Source of the DNA: Chitinophaga pinensis
GTDB lineage: Bacteria; Bacteroidota; Bacteroidia; Chitinophagales; Chitinophagaceae
Direction: 5' to 3'
NCBI GenBank assembly: GCA_945876095.1
Contig: CAMCMP010000005.1
Coordinates: 101,577 to 165,576 of the forward strand
DNA length: 64,000 nucleotides
Below the pieces are notes generated by a model. That model did no database searches. It worked only from the letters and a program-made list of their open reading frames with translations, and had not been told where the DNA came from. Position numbers and translations under genes: made by a program. Of the stretch, positions 27,754 through 37,293 are shown in pieces. The first letter of the stretch is position 1. Every line of letters begins with the position of its first letter.

Positions 27754-29061
27754 ATGAGCTCATTTGAAGTTTACGGAGGAAAAAGACTTTCTGGTGAAAT
27801 TACTCCCCAGGGAGCCAAGAACGAAACCTTACAAATTATTTCTGCAGTATTATTGACTTCAGAAAAAGTCTATATTGATAATATCCCCGATATCATAGAT
27901 GTAAATCTGCTGATAGAATTGTTGGGGGAAATGAAAGTAAAAATTGACCGGACTTCTAGAAACAGCTGCACTTTTCAGGCAGACAATGTAGATGTTGATT
28001 ATTTAAGCAGTGAAGATTATCATAAAAAAAGTGGTAAACTACGTGGCTCTGTAATGCTGGCTGGCCCGATGTTATCAAGATTTAAGAAAGCCTATATTCC
28101 AAAACCGGGGGGAGATAAAATTGGACGTAGAAGACTAGATACCCATATCATTGGCTTTGAAAAATTAGGAGCTTCTTTTCAATATAATTCGGAAGGATTC
28201 TTTTATTTAGCTGCCAAAGAATTAAAAGGAACCAATATTTTACTCGAAGAGCCCAGTGTGACTGGTACTGCAAATATTTTAATGGCTGCAGTGATGGCAA
28301 TTGGTACCACCACTATTTATAATGCAGCCTGCGAACCCTACCTCCAGCAACTTAGTAAGATGCTCAATCGAATGGGTGCAAATATTAGTGGAATAGGAAG
28401 TAATATGCTTACCATTAAAGGAGTAGATTCATTGGCTGGTACTGAACATCGTATTTTACCAGATATGATTGAGGTTGGTAGCTTTATCGGATTAGCTGCC
28501 ATGACACAAAGTGATATTCTCATTAAAAATGCAGGAGTGGAGCATCTTGGAATTATTCCTGAAAAATTCCAGCAACTAGGAATTCAAATGGATTTTCCTG
28601 GAGATGATATTCATATTCCGGCGCAAGAATTATATGAAATTCAAAAATATATGGATGGTGGTGTCCTTACAATTTACGATCATCCATGGCCTGGTTTTAC
28701 TCCCGATCTTTTAAGCATTGTTTTGGTAACTGCTATACAAGCAAAAGGCAGTGTTTTGATACACCAAAAAATGTTTGAAAGTCGACTGTTTTTTGTTGAC
28801 AAACTGATTGATATGGGTGCTCAGATTATTTTGTGTGATCCTCACCGTGCTGTAGTAATCGGTTTAGAGAGGGAGCAAAAATTAAGAGGTATTACTATGA
28901 GCAGTCCTGACATTCGTGCTGGTGTTGCCTTGCTAATAGCAGCACTGAGTGCAGACGGTAAAAGCATTATCCAAAATATAGAGCAAATTGATAGAGGATA
29001 TCAAAATATTGACTCCCGTTTGCAACAACTAGGTGCAGATATTAAACGAATGAGCATTTGA
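27754..29061 (+). CDS. murA: UDP-N-acetylglucosamine 1-carboxyvinyltransferase
   Basis: This 435-residue EPSP-synthase-fold enzyme transfers enolpyruvate to UDP-GlcNAc, the first committed step of peptidoglycan synthesis. The Lys-Asn pair is at 22-23 (GAKNETL). In the active-site loop, where most MurA enzymes have PGGC, this one has PGGDKIGRRRLDTH with Asp at residue 121. A Cys-to-Asp exchange at this position is known to keep activity and block covalent inhibition by fosfomycin. Tandem hairpins lie just upstream; gmk follows. Confidence 0.95.
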   Translation: MSSFEVYGGKRLSGEITPQGAKNETLQIISAVLLTSEKVYIDNIPDIIDVNLLIELLGEMKVKIDRTSRNSCTFQADNVDVDYLSSEDYHKKSGKLRGSVMLAGPMLSRFKKAYIPKPGGDKIGRRRLDTHIIGFEKLGASFQYNSEGFFYLAAKELKGTNILLEEPSVTGTANILMAAVMAIGTTTIYNAACEPYLQQLSKMLNRMGANISGIGSNMLTIKGVDSLAGTEHRILPDMIEVGSFIGLAAMTQSDILIKNAGVEHLGIIPEKFQQLGIQMDFPGDDIHIPAQELYEIQKYMDGGVLTIYDHPWPGFTPDLLSIVLVTAIQAKGSVLIHQKMFESRLFFVDKLIDMGAQIILCDPHRAVVIGLEREQKLRGITMSSPDIRAGVALLIAALSADGKSIIQNIEQIDRGYQNIDSRLQQLGADIKRMSI

Positions 29062-29168
29062 TATAGTTAGTATTGTAAATCGAATTGATTTAATTTTTAA
29101 CCACATAATTCACTCAAAGAAATGTGAGCCACTCTTTACTATTCGGCTTTTCTTTCTTTTCTTTGCAC

Positions 29169-29741
29169 ATGGCTATTCAAAATAAAATTATCATTATCAC
29201 TGCTCCTTCTGGTTCTGGAAAAACATCCATTACCAAGCACCTGATGCAACATTTCCCTCTTTTAGCTTTTTCAATCTCTGCTGCCACCAGAGAGGCCCGA
29301 GGTGCTGAAAAAAACGGCGTAGATTATTACTTTATGAGTGAAGTTGATTTTAAACAAAAAATCCAGCACAACGAATTTGCAGAATGGGAAATGGTTTATG
29401 AAGGAAAATATTATGGTACCCTAAAAAGTGAATTGCAAAGAATTTGGTCGCAAGAAAAAGTGCCTGTACTAGATATTGATGTTAAAGGAGCCATTCATGT
29501 AAAGCAACAATACCCAGAATCATGCATCACCTTGTTCATAGAACCACCTTCCGTTCAAGAATTAAAAAAAAGATTGGAAAGCCGTGGCACAGAAAATCCT
29601 GAATCATTAGCCGCAAGAATTAATAAAGCTGCCTATGAAATTTCTTTCAAAGACCATTTTGATCAGCAGATAGTGAACGATGATTTACAAAGGGCCTGTG
29701 AGGAGGCTACTGTAATTATTGAGCGTTTCCTTGTGCAATAA
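29169..29741 (+). CDS. gmk: Guanylate kinase
   Basis: The 190-residue enzyme phosphorylates GMP to GDP. The P-loop APSGSGKTS spans residues 12-20, and the GMP-binding SAATREARGAEKNGVDYYFMS and the lid VLDIDVKGAIHVKQQYP are typical. ATG at 29169 was chosen because it starts at MAIQNKIIIITAPSG; the frame is open 15 codons further upstream to a GTG, through a pyrimidine-rich stretch ending CTTTGCAC that resembles a promoter -7 region. Confidence 0.95.
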   Translation: MAIQNKIIIITAPSGSGKTSITKHLMQHFPLLAFSISAATREARGAEKNGVDYYFMSEVDFKQKIQHNEFAEWEMVYEGKYYGTLKSELQRIWSQEKVPVLDIDVKGAIHVKQQYPESCITLFIEPPSVQELKKRLESRGTENPESLAARINKAAYEISFKDHFDQQIVNDDLQRACEEATVIIERFLVQ

Positions 29742-29784
29742 TATCCATTCTTTAAAAATCAATGTTCTTTATTACATTTACCGT

Positions 29785-31065
29785 ATGGATTGGATAGCAC
29801 TTTTGTCAATACTGATTTCGATTCTTCTGATTTGTTTTTTATCGGGAGTTGAGATGGCCTTTATTTCTGCTAATAAATTATCTATTGAACTAAGAAAAAA
29901 AAAGGGTACTTACAGTGGCAAAACATGGGGAGGCTTTGCCGATCAACCTAATAAATTTATAGGCTCTACCTTAATTGGCTTCAATTTGATTCTAGTAGTC
30001 TATGGTCTATTTTGGATCAATTTCATGGCAGGAGTTTGGCGAAATCAAATTGGTGATTATAGCTTGAATATTAACAACCCCTATTTTCATTTGATCATTG
30101 AAACGATTGTCTCCACTTTTTGCTTGCTTTTTTTTGAGGTCATTTTTAAAGCCTATTTCAAAGCCAAAAATGAAGCCATTCTAAGTAATGGATTGATTGC
30201 ACATCTTAGCTTTTCTGTATTCAAAGCACTTTCGGGATTAGCTGCCTTTTTTGTAACCATTTCAGAATGGATTCTAAAATATATTTTCAATATAAAATTG
30301 AATGAAAAAAAGAATGTATTCTCCAAAATTAATTTAGACTATTTTATTCAGCAAAGTAAAAATCATGATGTAGAAATTGCAGATGAAATAAATAAAGAAT
30401 TATTTGAAAATGCTTTATCCCTAAGTGATAAAAAAATAAGGGATTGTCTTGTTCCAAGAAAAGAAATAAATGGTGTAGATATCCATACCAATATTGAAAA
30501 AGTAAAAGACAGGTTTATAGAAACCAAACTAAGCAAGCTGGTTGTTTTTGACCAAAATATAGACAATATCGTTGGATACATTCACCAGTTAGATCTATTC
30601 AAAAATCCGACTGATATTCAATCTATTTTATTACCTATTCCTGCCATTCCAGAAAGCATGAGTGCAACGGATCTAATTACTAAATTTAGTAAAGAAAGGA
30701 AAACCATTGCTTGGGTAGTAGATGAGTTTGGAGGTACTGAAGGGATTGTAACCATGGGTGATTTGTTGGAAGAGATTTTTGGGGATATCAAAGACGAATA
30801 CGATACAGAAGAATTGGTGGAAAAAAAATTAGGTCCAAAAGAATTTATTTTTAGTGGCAGATTAGAATTGGATTACATCACCAATAAATATAAAATTGAA
30901 TTTCACGATAGTGAAGATACAGATACACTTAGCGGCTTCATTATTCAAAATAGAGATGAAATTCCCAAACAAAAAGAAACTTTTACGATTGGAAATTACC
31001 AATTCGATATTTTAAACGTAACCAACACAAGAATTGAAGCGGTAAAATTAAAAATACTTAAATAG
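29785..31065 (+). CDS. CNNM/CBS/CorC-type membrane protein
   Basis: The 426-residue protein has an N-terminal CNNM (DUF21) membrane domain with about four helices (residues 1-185, LICFLSGVEMAFISANKLSIELRKKKG). A pair of CBS domains follows (about 205-335, with IAWVVDEFGGTEGIVTMGDLLEEIFG), and then a C-terminal CorC/HlyC domain. The family handles divalent cations such as magnesium; in gliding Bacteroidota one member is GldE, and I cannot tell whether this is that one. The ATG at 29785 starts at the first helix; the open frame upstream overlaps gmk and was rejected. Confidence 0.88.
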   Translation: MDWIALLSILISILLICFLSGVEMAFISANKLSIELRKKKGTYSGKTWGGFADQPNKFIGSTLIGFNLILVVYGLFWINFMAGVWRNQIGDYSLNINNPYFHLIIETIVSTFCLLFFEVIFKAYFKAKNEAILSNGLIAHLSFSVFKALSGLAAFFVTISEWILKYIFNIKLNEKKNVFSKINLDYFIQQSKNHDVEIADEINKELFENALSLSDKKIRDCLVPRKEINGVDIHTNIEKVKDRFIETKLSKLVVFDQNIDNIVGYIHQLDLFKNPTDIQSILLPIPAIPESMSATDLITKFSKERKTIAWVVDEFGGTEGIVTMGDLLEEIFGDIKDEYDTEELVEKKLGPKEFIFSGRLELDYITNKYKIEFHDSEDTDTLSGFIIQNRDEIPKQKETFTIGNYQFDILNVTNTRIEAVKLKILK

Positions 31066-31111
31066 CCAAGGTGAAATTTGATTAAATGAAGAGCAAGGAT
31101 ATTTTTTAAAG

Positions 31112-31119
31112 TATTTTTG
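31112..31119 (+). promoter_or_regulatory. -7 promoter box TATTTTTG
   Basis: An exact TAnnTTTG box lies 75 nt before the glycosyltransferase ATG. No TTTG at the right -33 distance was found. Confidence 0.35.
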
Positions 31120-31194
31120 CCTCCGAAAAATTTCCCTTTTTTGAGTTCGAATTTGTAAAAAATATTTAACTTTTTAATAATAATATTTAGCTGA

Positions 31195-32322
31195 ATGATA
31201 ATAGCCATTAATGCAAACCAACATCCCTATTCAGTCAGCAATGATTTTTATTTAAATAGTTTAATGAAAATTGCTGAGGAACATACAGATCATCAATTTA
31301 TTTTGATCAGTTCCAATACATTTGGAGAATTAGACAATGTCCCTGATAATATTGTACCGGTCATTTCAGCTCCACTATTAAATAAGCGTTGGATGTGGGA
31401 ATACTGGTTTAATAAAACCTTGCCAAGCATCATCAATAAATACAAAGCCGCTCTATTGATCAATACAGGTGGGGTTTGTACGAAGGGAACTACTATACCC
31501 CAATGGATTTTTGTAAACGACCTTTCTCATTTACATTTCCCTCTTCATTTTTCTAAAAAACAGCTGAACTTTCTAAATAATAAAGTCCCTGAATTTTTGG
31601 AAATAGCTGATGGAATTGTTACCTCCGATGACTTTATTGCAAAAGGAATTAAAAAGCAATTCTCTGTAAAAGATGACAGAATAAAACTTTTTTCTATAGC
31701 TACTTCAGAAGCATATCAGCCAATTTATTGGGGAGATAAAGAGTCTGTAAAAAATTCTTATGCAGATGGGAAAGAATATTTATTATTTAGCGGAGAAATT
31801 AGTCCGCGCTATGATTTAATCAACTTATTGAAAGCTTACTCAATTTTCAAGACAAAGCAACAAAGTAATATGCAGCTAGTAATTACTGCAAAATCTCTCA
31901 GTTTAAGTGACCCTTTCAATAAAATTTTTAACACTTACAAATACAGAAGGGAAGTTCATGTGCTAACAGGCTTGTCAGAAAAAAAATTAGCAAAAATAAC
32001 TGCTGCAGCCTATGGATTTATTTACCCTGCGCTTTCTGCAGAATCTGCCTTATTGCCATTGCAGGCAATGCAATGCGATGTGCCAGTAATTAGCAGCCCG
32101 TTAGAGACGCTAAAAGAAAAGCTTGGAGATGCCGCATTGTACGCAGACCCTTCCAATTTTGAGGATATTGCAGAAAAAATGATCCTCCTTTTTATTGATG
32201 AAACCGAACGCTCCGATATGATCGAAAGTGGCAAATTAATTGTCAATAAATTTAAGGATGAAAAAACAAATGCTAAATGGTGGAAATCAGTTTTGGCTCA
32301 AATCAAAAAAGGGAAAAAGTAG
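31195..32322 (+). CDS. GT4-like glycosyltransferase
   Basis: The 375-residue cytoplasmic protein has the GT-B layout. An N-terminal domain (MIIAINANQHPYSVSNDFYL) precedes a C-terminal Rossmann domain containing KEYLLFSGEISPRYDLINLLKAY. It also contains GFIYPALSAESALLPLQAMQCDVPVISSPLETL, the donor-binding E-x7-E region of GT4 enzymes (E in SAESALLPLQAM is conserved in position). It probably adds a sugar to a surface polysaccharide or lipid. Donor and acceptor are unknown; no other polysaccharide genes are adjacent. Confidence 0.85.
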   Translation: MIIAINANQHPYSVSNDFYLNSLMKIAEEHTDHQFILISSNTFGELDNVPDNIVPVISAPLLNKRWMWEYWFNKTLPSIINKYKAALLINTGGVCTKGTTIPQWIFVNDLSHLHFPLHFSKKQLNFLNNKVPEFLEIADGIVTSDDFIAKGIKKQFSVKDDRIKLFSIATSEAYQPIYWGDKESVKNSYADGKEYLLFSGEISPRYDLINLLKAYSIFKTKQQSNMQLVITAKSLSLSDPFNKIFNTYKYRREVHVLTGLSEKKLAKITAAAYGFIYPALSAESALLPLQAMQCDVPVISSPLETLKEKLGDAALYADPSNFEDIAEKMILLFIDETERSDMIESGKLIVNKFKDEKTNAKWWKSVLAQIKKGKK

Positions 32323-32400
32323 TCTTGGAGAAGGAGAGTAAATTAATTCAACAATTGCAGCTAAAAAATCAGCATTTAATGGTTTAGATTATAAAGGAAT

Positions 32401-32408
32401 TATCTTTG
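32401..32408 (+). promoter_or_regulatory. -7 promoter box TATCTTTG
   Basis: An exact TAnnTTTG box 41 nt before the gldC ATG; the -33 region has only TTTA-like matches. Confidence 0.4.
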
Positions 32409-32449
32409 TACTCAACTATTTATAAACAGGCTAATCAGCTAATCAACAC

Positions 32450-32794
32450 ATGAAGCAATCGACTATTAAAATTGACGTATTATTAGATCCTAATAAAGTA
32501 CCTGAACAAATCAGCTGGACGGCTTCAGACAGCACAGCCGATATGGCCCAAAAAGCAAAGGCCATGTGTGTAGCATTTTGGGATGGGGCAGATAAAACTG
32601 CCATGAGAATAGATCTTTGGACAAAGGATATGATGATGGATGAAATGGCTGATTTTTATTATCAAATGATGATGACAATGGCGGACACTTTTAAAAGAGC
32701 TACCCAACAGCAGGAGTTAAGTGATGATATGAAAAAATTCGCTGAAGCATTTTTTGAAAAATTCAAAGCAATTCAATTAAAAGAACAGCAATAA
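32450..32794 (+). CDS. gldC: Gliding motility protein GldC
   Basis: This 114-residue soluble protein matches GldC in length and pattern (IKIDVLLDPNKVPEQISWTASDS and the Met-rich DMMMDEMADFYYQMMMTMADTFKRA). GldC is restricted to Bacteroidota and improves gliding in Flavobacterium without being essential. Its presence suggests a type IX secretion/gliding system in the genome but does not prove motility. Confidence 0.88.
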   Translation: MKQSTIKIDVLLDPNKVPEQISWTASDSTADMAQKAKAMCVAFWDGADKTAMRIDLWTKDMMMDEMADFYYQMMMTMADTFKRATQQQELSDDMKKFAEAFFEKFKAIQLKEQQ

Positions 32795-32917
32795 AATATA
32801 TAAAGTTGATCAATCAAGTTAACGCTAAGCCGCTTGAATGGCAATAAAAAAAACAAAATGGTAAAGCTAAATTTGCCATTGCAAAATAAATCAATCAAAT
32901 AATAAACAACAAAAAAT

Positions 32918-33370
32918 ATGGCTTTAGAACAACAAATAATGGCTGAAATGAAAGATGCCATGAAATCAAAGAATGAAGGCTTACTTCGGAGTTTACGCGC
33001 CATTAAGGCTGAGATCATCAAGGCTAAAACTGAACCCGGTGCAGCAGGAGAAATTGATGAGGCTACCGAACAGAAGTTTTTACAAAAAATGATGAAGCAA
33101 AGAAGAGATTCACTCGAGATATTTGAAAAGCAGGGCCGTACAGACTTAGCAGCTAAAGAAAAAGAAGAGATGGAGGTAATTGAACGATTTCTTCCAAAAC
33201 AATTATCTGAAGCCGAGATTAAAGCAGCAGTTGCAGCAATCATTACTCAAACAGGTGCAACCACGCCAGCAGATATGGGCAAGGTGATGGGCTTAGCTAG
33301 TAAGCAATTGGCGGGCCTTGCGGACGGAAAGATTATTAGCAACCTAGTAAAAGAATTATTAAGTCAGTAA
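32918..33370 (+). CDS. GatB/YqeY domain protein
   Basis: The 150-residue helical protein matches YqeY: MAEMKDAMKSKNEGLLRSLRAIKAEI at the start, and IERFLPKQLSEAEI with TPADMGKVMGLASKQLAGLADGKIISNLVKELL at the end. The fold is that of the tRNA-binding tail of the amidotransferase subunit GatB. Its precise role is not known. A cvpA-like gene follows. Confidence 0.93.
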   Translation: MALEQQIMAEMKDAMKSKNEGLLRSLRAIKAEIIKAKTEPGAAGEIDEATEQKFLQKMMKQRRDSLEIFEKQGRTDLAAKEKEEMEVIERFLPKQLSEAEIKAAVAAIITQTGATTPADMGKVMGLASKQLAGLADGKIISNLVKELLSQ

Positions 33371-33421
33371 TTTAAATTTCAGGACTTTGTTGATGCCATT
33401 CTTCTTCATGAAAAACATATA

Positions 33422-33958
33422 ATGTTAGATATCATTTTTGCCATTGTAATTGTAATCGCTCTTTTTAAGGGATATAAAAAGGGGTTGATTATTGCTATTT
33501 TTTCTCTGGTCGCCCTAATTGTTGGTATAGCGGTAGCGGTTAAATTATCTGCAGCAGTTGCCAGTTATTTTCAGCCCCAAGCTTTGGGTTCCTCCAAATG
33601 GATTGTTGTACTTTGTTTTGTAATATTATTTTTAGCTGCAGTATTGTTAGTTCATATGACAGGAAAGCTAATTGAAAAAACTTTTGAAGTTGCATTTTTA
33701 GGATGGGCCAACCGATTAGGTGGCATTTTATTGTATGCTGCTCTATACACTATCATTTTTAGTGTATGTTTGTTTTATGCCGATAAAATTCATTTACTTG
33801 GAAAACCAACTCTTGAAGAATCTCATGTATACCCTTATGTGCAGCCAGTTGGGCCTAAAATCATAGATGGAATCGGTAAATGGGTGCCAATTTTTAAAGA
33901 TGCTTTTGCACAATTAGAAGATTTTTTTTCTGGGGTATCTGATAAAATTCATGCTTAA
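33422..33958 (+). CDS. CvpA family membrane protein
   Basis: The 178-residue protein has four membrane segments and the CvpA pattern: MLDIIFAIVIVIALFKGYKKGLIIAIFSL at the start and a conserved FLGWANRLGGILLYAALYTII. In proteobacteria CvpA supports envelope integrity and colicin V production. Here the role is inferred from the family. Confidence 0.88.
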   Translation: MLDIIFAIVIVIALFKGYKKGLIIAIFSLVALIVGIAVAVKLSAAVASYFQPQALGSSKWIVVLCFVILFLAAVLLVHMTGKLIEKTFEVAFLGWANRLGGILLYAALYTIIFSVCLFYADKIHLLGKPTLEESHVYPYVQPVGPKIIDGIGKWVPIFKDAFAQLEDFFSGVSDKIHA

Positions 33959-34052
33959 TTAACAGCCATTAGCATTATTTACTGTAATTTCAACCCGATT
34001 ATATAATTTAGCAATTAACAAGCTAGCCGAATTTATTATTAGTTCCAACAGA

Positions 34053-34808
34053 ATGAGTTACGAAATCAAACAAGACGGAAAGTTCAAATTCATTGAGGAA
34101 GGTCAAGGTGAACCAATTATGTTACTTCATGGCCTTTTTGGTGCATTGAGTAATTTTTTGCCGCTGATCGAGTTTTTTAAAAAAACGCATCGGGTAATTG
34201 TACCTATGTTGCCTTTACTGGAACTTGATTTACTTCATACCTCGGTTGGAGGACTAGAAAAATTTGTTCAAAAATTTATTGAACATCGCAAATACAATCA
34301 TATTCATTTGCTAGGCAATTCACTAGGAGGTCATGTGGCGCTCATTCATATTTTAAAACATCCAGAAAGAATAAAAACGCTTACATTAACAGGCAGTTCT
34401 GGACTTTTTGAAAATGGCATGGGAGATACTTATCCTAAGCGAGGAGATAAAGAATACATAAGAAATAAAACAGCACTTACCTTTTATGATCCGGCCATGG
34501 CCACTGATGAGCTGGTAAACGAAGTATTTGAAATTACCAATAACCGATTAAAAGTAATTAAAATTATCGCACTAGCTAAAAGTGCAATTCGAAATAACTT
34601 AGGTGAAGAACTCAATGAAATAAAACAGCCTACTTGTTTAATTTGGGGAAACAATGACACCATCACTCCGCCATTTGTTGGGAATGAATTTAATCGGTTA
34701 ATCCCTAATAGCGAGCTGCACTTTATTGATCATTGTGGCCATGCCCCTATGATGGAGGTGCCGGGAGAGTTTAATGAAATATTAGCTACTTTTTTATCTA
34801 AACATTAA
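34053..34808 (+). CDS. Alpha/beta-fold hydrolase
   Basis: The 251-residue cytoplasmic protein has the oxyanion-hole HGLFG (26-30) and the nucleophile elbow GNSLGG with Ser90. The acidic residue is in IWGNNDTITPP and the catalytic His in DHCGHAPMMEVP, so the triad is complete. The substrate is unknown. It resembles MhpC/BioH-like esterases. Confidence 0.88.
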   Translation: MSYEIKQDGKFKFIEEGQGEPIMLLHGLFGALSNFLPLIEFFKKTHRVIVPMLPLLELDLLHTSVGGLEKFVQKFIEHRKYNHIHLLGNSLGGHVALIHILKHPERIKTLTLTGSSGLFENGMGDTYPKRGDKEYIRNKTALTFYDPAMATDELVNEVFEITNNRLKVIKIIALAKSAIRNNLGEELNEIKQPTCLIWGNNDTITPPFVGNEFNRLIPNSELHFIDHCGHAPMMEVPGEFNEILATFLSKH

Positions 34809-34909
34809 ATATTCTTTATTAAAGCTAGATAATAAATATTACTATTTGGACGTTACAATCTTTACAGCTGATATTGTTCCAGATTTTACAAACTCCTCAA
34901 ATTATTTAT

Positions 34910-35572
34910 ATGCTATCCAATGAACTCATCAACCATGCCATTCCACAGCTACAGTTGCAGGATAGTATTAATAGGGCATTACAGCTTATTCAAGAATACC
35001 GGCTTACCCACTTACCTGTAGTATCGGGTAATACGTTTTTAGGTATGATTGCTGAAGACGACCTATTTGATGCAGTTCAAGAAAATGGAAATATTGCAGT
35101 TTTACAAGATAATTTTATTACAGTTGCAGTTAGAGAAGAAGATCATTTTCTTACTACTTTAAAATGTTGTAACCTTTTTGAAACAAATATTGTCCCAGTT
35201 GTTAACCAACAAAATGAGCTGATGGGTGTAATTACTTCATCAGATCTTTTAAAAGCTTTAGGAGATTACTCTGGGTCCAATGATATTGGCGGAATAATCG
35301 TCTTAGAAATGGATCGATACCGATTTTCTATCTCTGAAATCAGCCGAATTGTTGAAAGCAATGATGCAACAATTCTGCATCTTAATACTACCTTCCATTC
35401 AGAAAACAGCTTAATTACCGTTACTCTTCAACTAAATAAAAAAGAAATAGCCACTATTGTTTCTGCTTTCGAAAGATATGAGATTACGGTAGTTCATTAT
35501 TTCGGTGATGAAAAGTTTGAAAATGAAATACACAGCAACTATCGTCATTTGATGAGTTATCTGGATATTTAA
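34910..35572 (+). CDS. CBS-pair protein
   Basis: The 220-residue soluble protein has two CBS domains in its first 130 residues (HAIPQLQLQDSINRALQLIQEYRLTHLPVV and NIVPVVNQQNELMGVITSSDLLKAL). A ferredoxin-like or ACT-like C-terminal part follows (about 140-205, with GGIIVLEMDRYRFSISEISRIVESNDATILHL). CBS pairs bind adenine nucleotides and act as energy sensors; the target is unknown. An in-frame TTG at 34874 exists, but the ATG at 34910 is preferred. Confidence 0.85.
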   Translation: MLSNELINHAIPQLQLQDSINRALQLIQEYRLTHLPVVSGNTFLGMIAEDDLFDAVQENGNIAVLQDNFITVAVREEDHFLTTLKCCNLFETNIVPVVNQQNELMGVITSSDLLKALGDYSGSNDIGGIIVLEMDRYRFSISEISRIVESNDATILHLNTTFHSENSLITVTLQLNKKEIATIVSAFERYEITVVHYFGDEKFENEIHSNYRHLMSYLDI

Positions 35573-35659
35573 TTTTTCCATCAAAATCTCTGCAACTCTG
35601 GTGGCATTATTGATTACAATATATTTTATAAATACAGAGGGATAAGAATTGCTGAATCA

Positions 35660-37096
35660 ATGAATATTTTTAAAAAAATAGGATGTGGGATTTTATCCTT
35701 ACTGTTCGCTTTAAATGCAACTGCTCAAAATATAGAGGTAGTTACTGCTACCGATTTGCCACTTATTAACCCTGCCTATAAAGGAAAACTCCAAATTCAT
35801 GAAATTATAATCAAGGGCAATAAAAAAACAAAAGGATATATAATACTTAGAGAAATACAATTTAAAGCAGGAGATTCAATTAGTATTAGCACCTTGAACG
35901 AATCGATTCAGCTAGCCAGACAACAGGTTTATAATACAACCCTTTTCCATGAAGTAAAAGTAGAGTTAGCTATGATAGCTGCTTTTCAAATCAATGTTAT
36001 TGTAACTGTTAAAGAACGATGGTATATATTTCCAACCCCTCTATTTCAACCTGTTGACCGTAGCTTAAATGAGTGGCTAGTTAAATACAAAGGTGATTTG
36101 TCTCGAATCAATTATGGAGTAAAATTTGAACATTATAATTTCAGTGGCAGAAAAGATCCTTTCCATCTTTTTTTTATGAATGGTTATACAAAAAATATAT
36201 CTTTCTCCTATTCACAGCCTTATAGCAACAATGCTCTCAATCAAGGTTTTGGCCTAGGTGGTGGTTTTTCTGAGAATAGAGAAGTAGCCTATAAAACATC
36301 TTCTGACAACAAAATTCTTTTCTATACAAAAAATGATTTTGTCAGAAAAAACGCCTTCGGAAATGTCAGCTTTCGATTACAAAAAGGAATCTTAAATCGA
36401 CATCTCTTTAACCTTGCTTACTCAAGAATTACAGTTAGCGATTCAATTGTATCATCCTATTTCAACCCAAATTATTTCAACACCAATAGCAATACAAGCG
36501 GATTAATTGATTTTACCTATACCTATCAATATACCAATGCAAACAACGCTGCCTATCCATTAAAAGGTGTTACTAGTTATGTAACGATATCTAAAAGAGG
36601 AATTGGATTTACAGGTGGCACCAACCGATTTCATGTAGAAGCTGCGTATAATAAATTTTGGGCTTATGCTCATAATTGGTATTCTAGTTTACAGGTGATA
36701 GGAAATGTAAAACTTCCATTTGAACAGCCTTACATTAATCAAAAAGCGATTGGATACGGTAATGCCAATTTAAGAGGTCTTGAATATTATGTAATAGATG
36801 GTGTTGCGTTTGGGATTTTAAAATCAACCCTAAAAAAGAAATTATTTTCAATAAAAATACCAATGCCCTTTACCTCATCTATCATTCCATCACTCCCCTT
36901 TTCGATATTTGCTAAAACATATGCTGATATAGGTTATTGCTATAACAAAAAAAACTATGATACCAAACTAAATAATCGCTTTCTTTATACTGGAGGATTT
37001 GGAATAGACATTTTAACTTTATATGATATCAGCTTAAAAATTGAGTACAGTTTTAATCAATTGGGACAACATGGTTTATTTTTTGAAACCCGTTAA
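35660..37096 (+). CDS. Omp85-like outer-membrane protein with one POTRA-like domain
   Basis: The 478-residue protein has a signal peptide (about 1-22, ending ATAQ) and one POTRA-like domain (about 40-125, LQIHEIIIKGNKKTKGYIILREIQFKAGD to VTVKERWYIFP). A C-terminal 16-strand-type barrel follows. It is much shorter than BamA and encoded upstream of nadK, whereas a full BamA is present at 40204. It may be an accessory assembly factor or a transporter of the Omp85 superfamily. Confidence 0.75.
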   Translation: MNIFKKIGCGILSLLFALNATAQNIEVVTATDLPLINPAYKGKLQIHEIIIKGNKKTKGYIILREIQFKAGDSISISTLNESIQLARQQVYNTTLFHEVKVELAMIAAFQINVIVTVKERWYIFPTPLFQPVDRSLNEWLVKYKGDLSRINYGVKFEHYNFSGRKDPFHLFFMNGYTKNISFSYSQPYSNNALNQGFGLGGGFSENREVAYKTSSDNKILFYTKNDFVRKNAFGNVSFRLQKGILNRHLFNLAYSRITVSDSIVSSYFNPNYFNTNSNTSGLIDFTYTYQYTNANNAAYPLKGVTSYVTISKRGIGFTGGTNRFHVEAAYNKFWAYAHNWYSSLQVIGNVKLPFEQPYINQKAIGYGNANLRGLEYYVIDGVAFGILKSTLKKKLFSIKIPMPFTSSIIPSLPFSIFAKTYADIGYCYNKKNYDTKLNNRFLYTGGFGIDILTLYDISLKIEYSFNQLGQHGLFFETR

Positions 37097-37293
37097 CCCT
37101 ATTTTAAAAATTTTACATTATTTGCTCCACAGAGTTTGACTATATTTATCATCCGAAAAAATGTAAATTACTAGGAGAAGCGTTTTTCTTTGTAATTTAT
37201 GTAAAATTGGAGCCGATTAAAACTTTAAAACTGGAGCTAAATTTGTTATTTGCCCGAAGGGTTGATTGGATTTTTTAATAATAAAATATTTAC

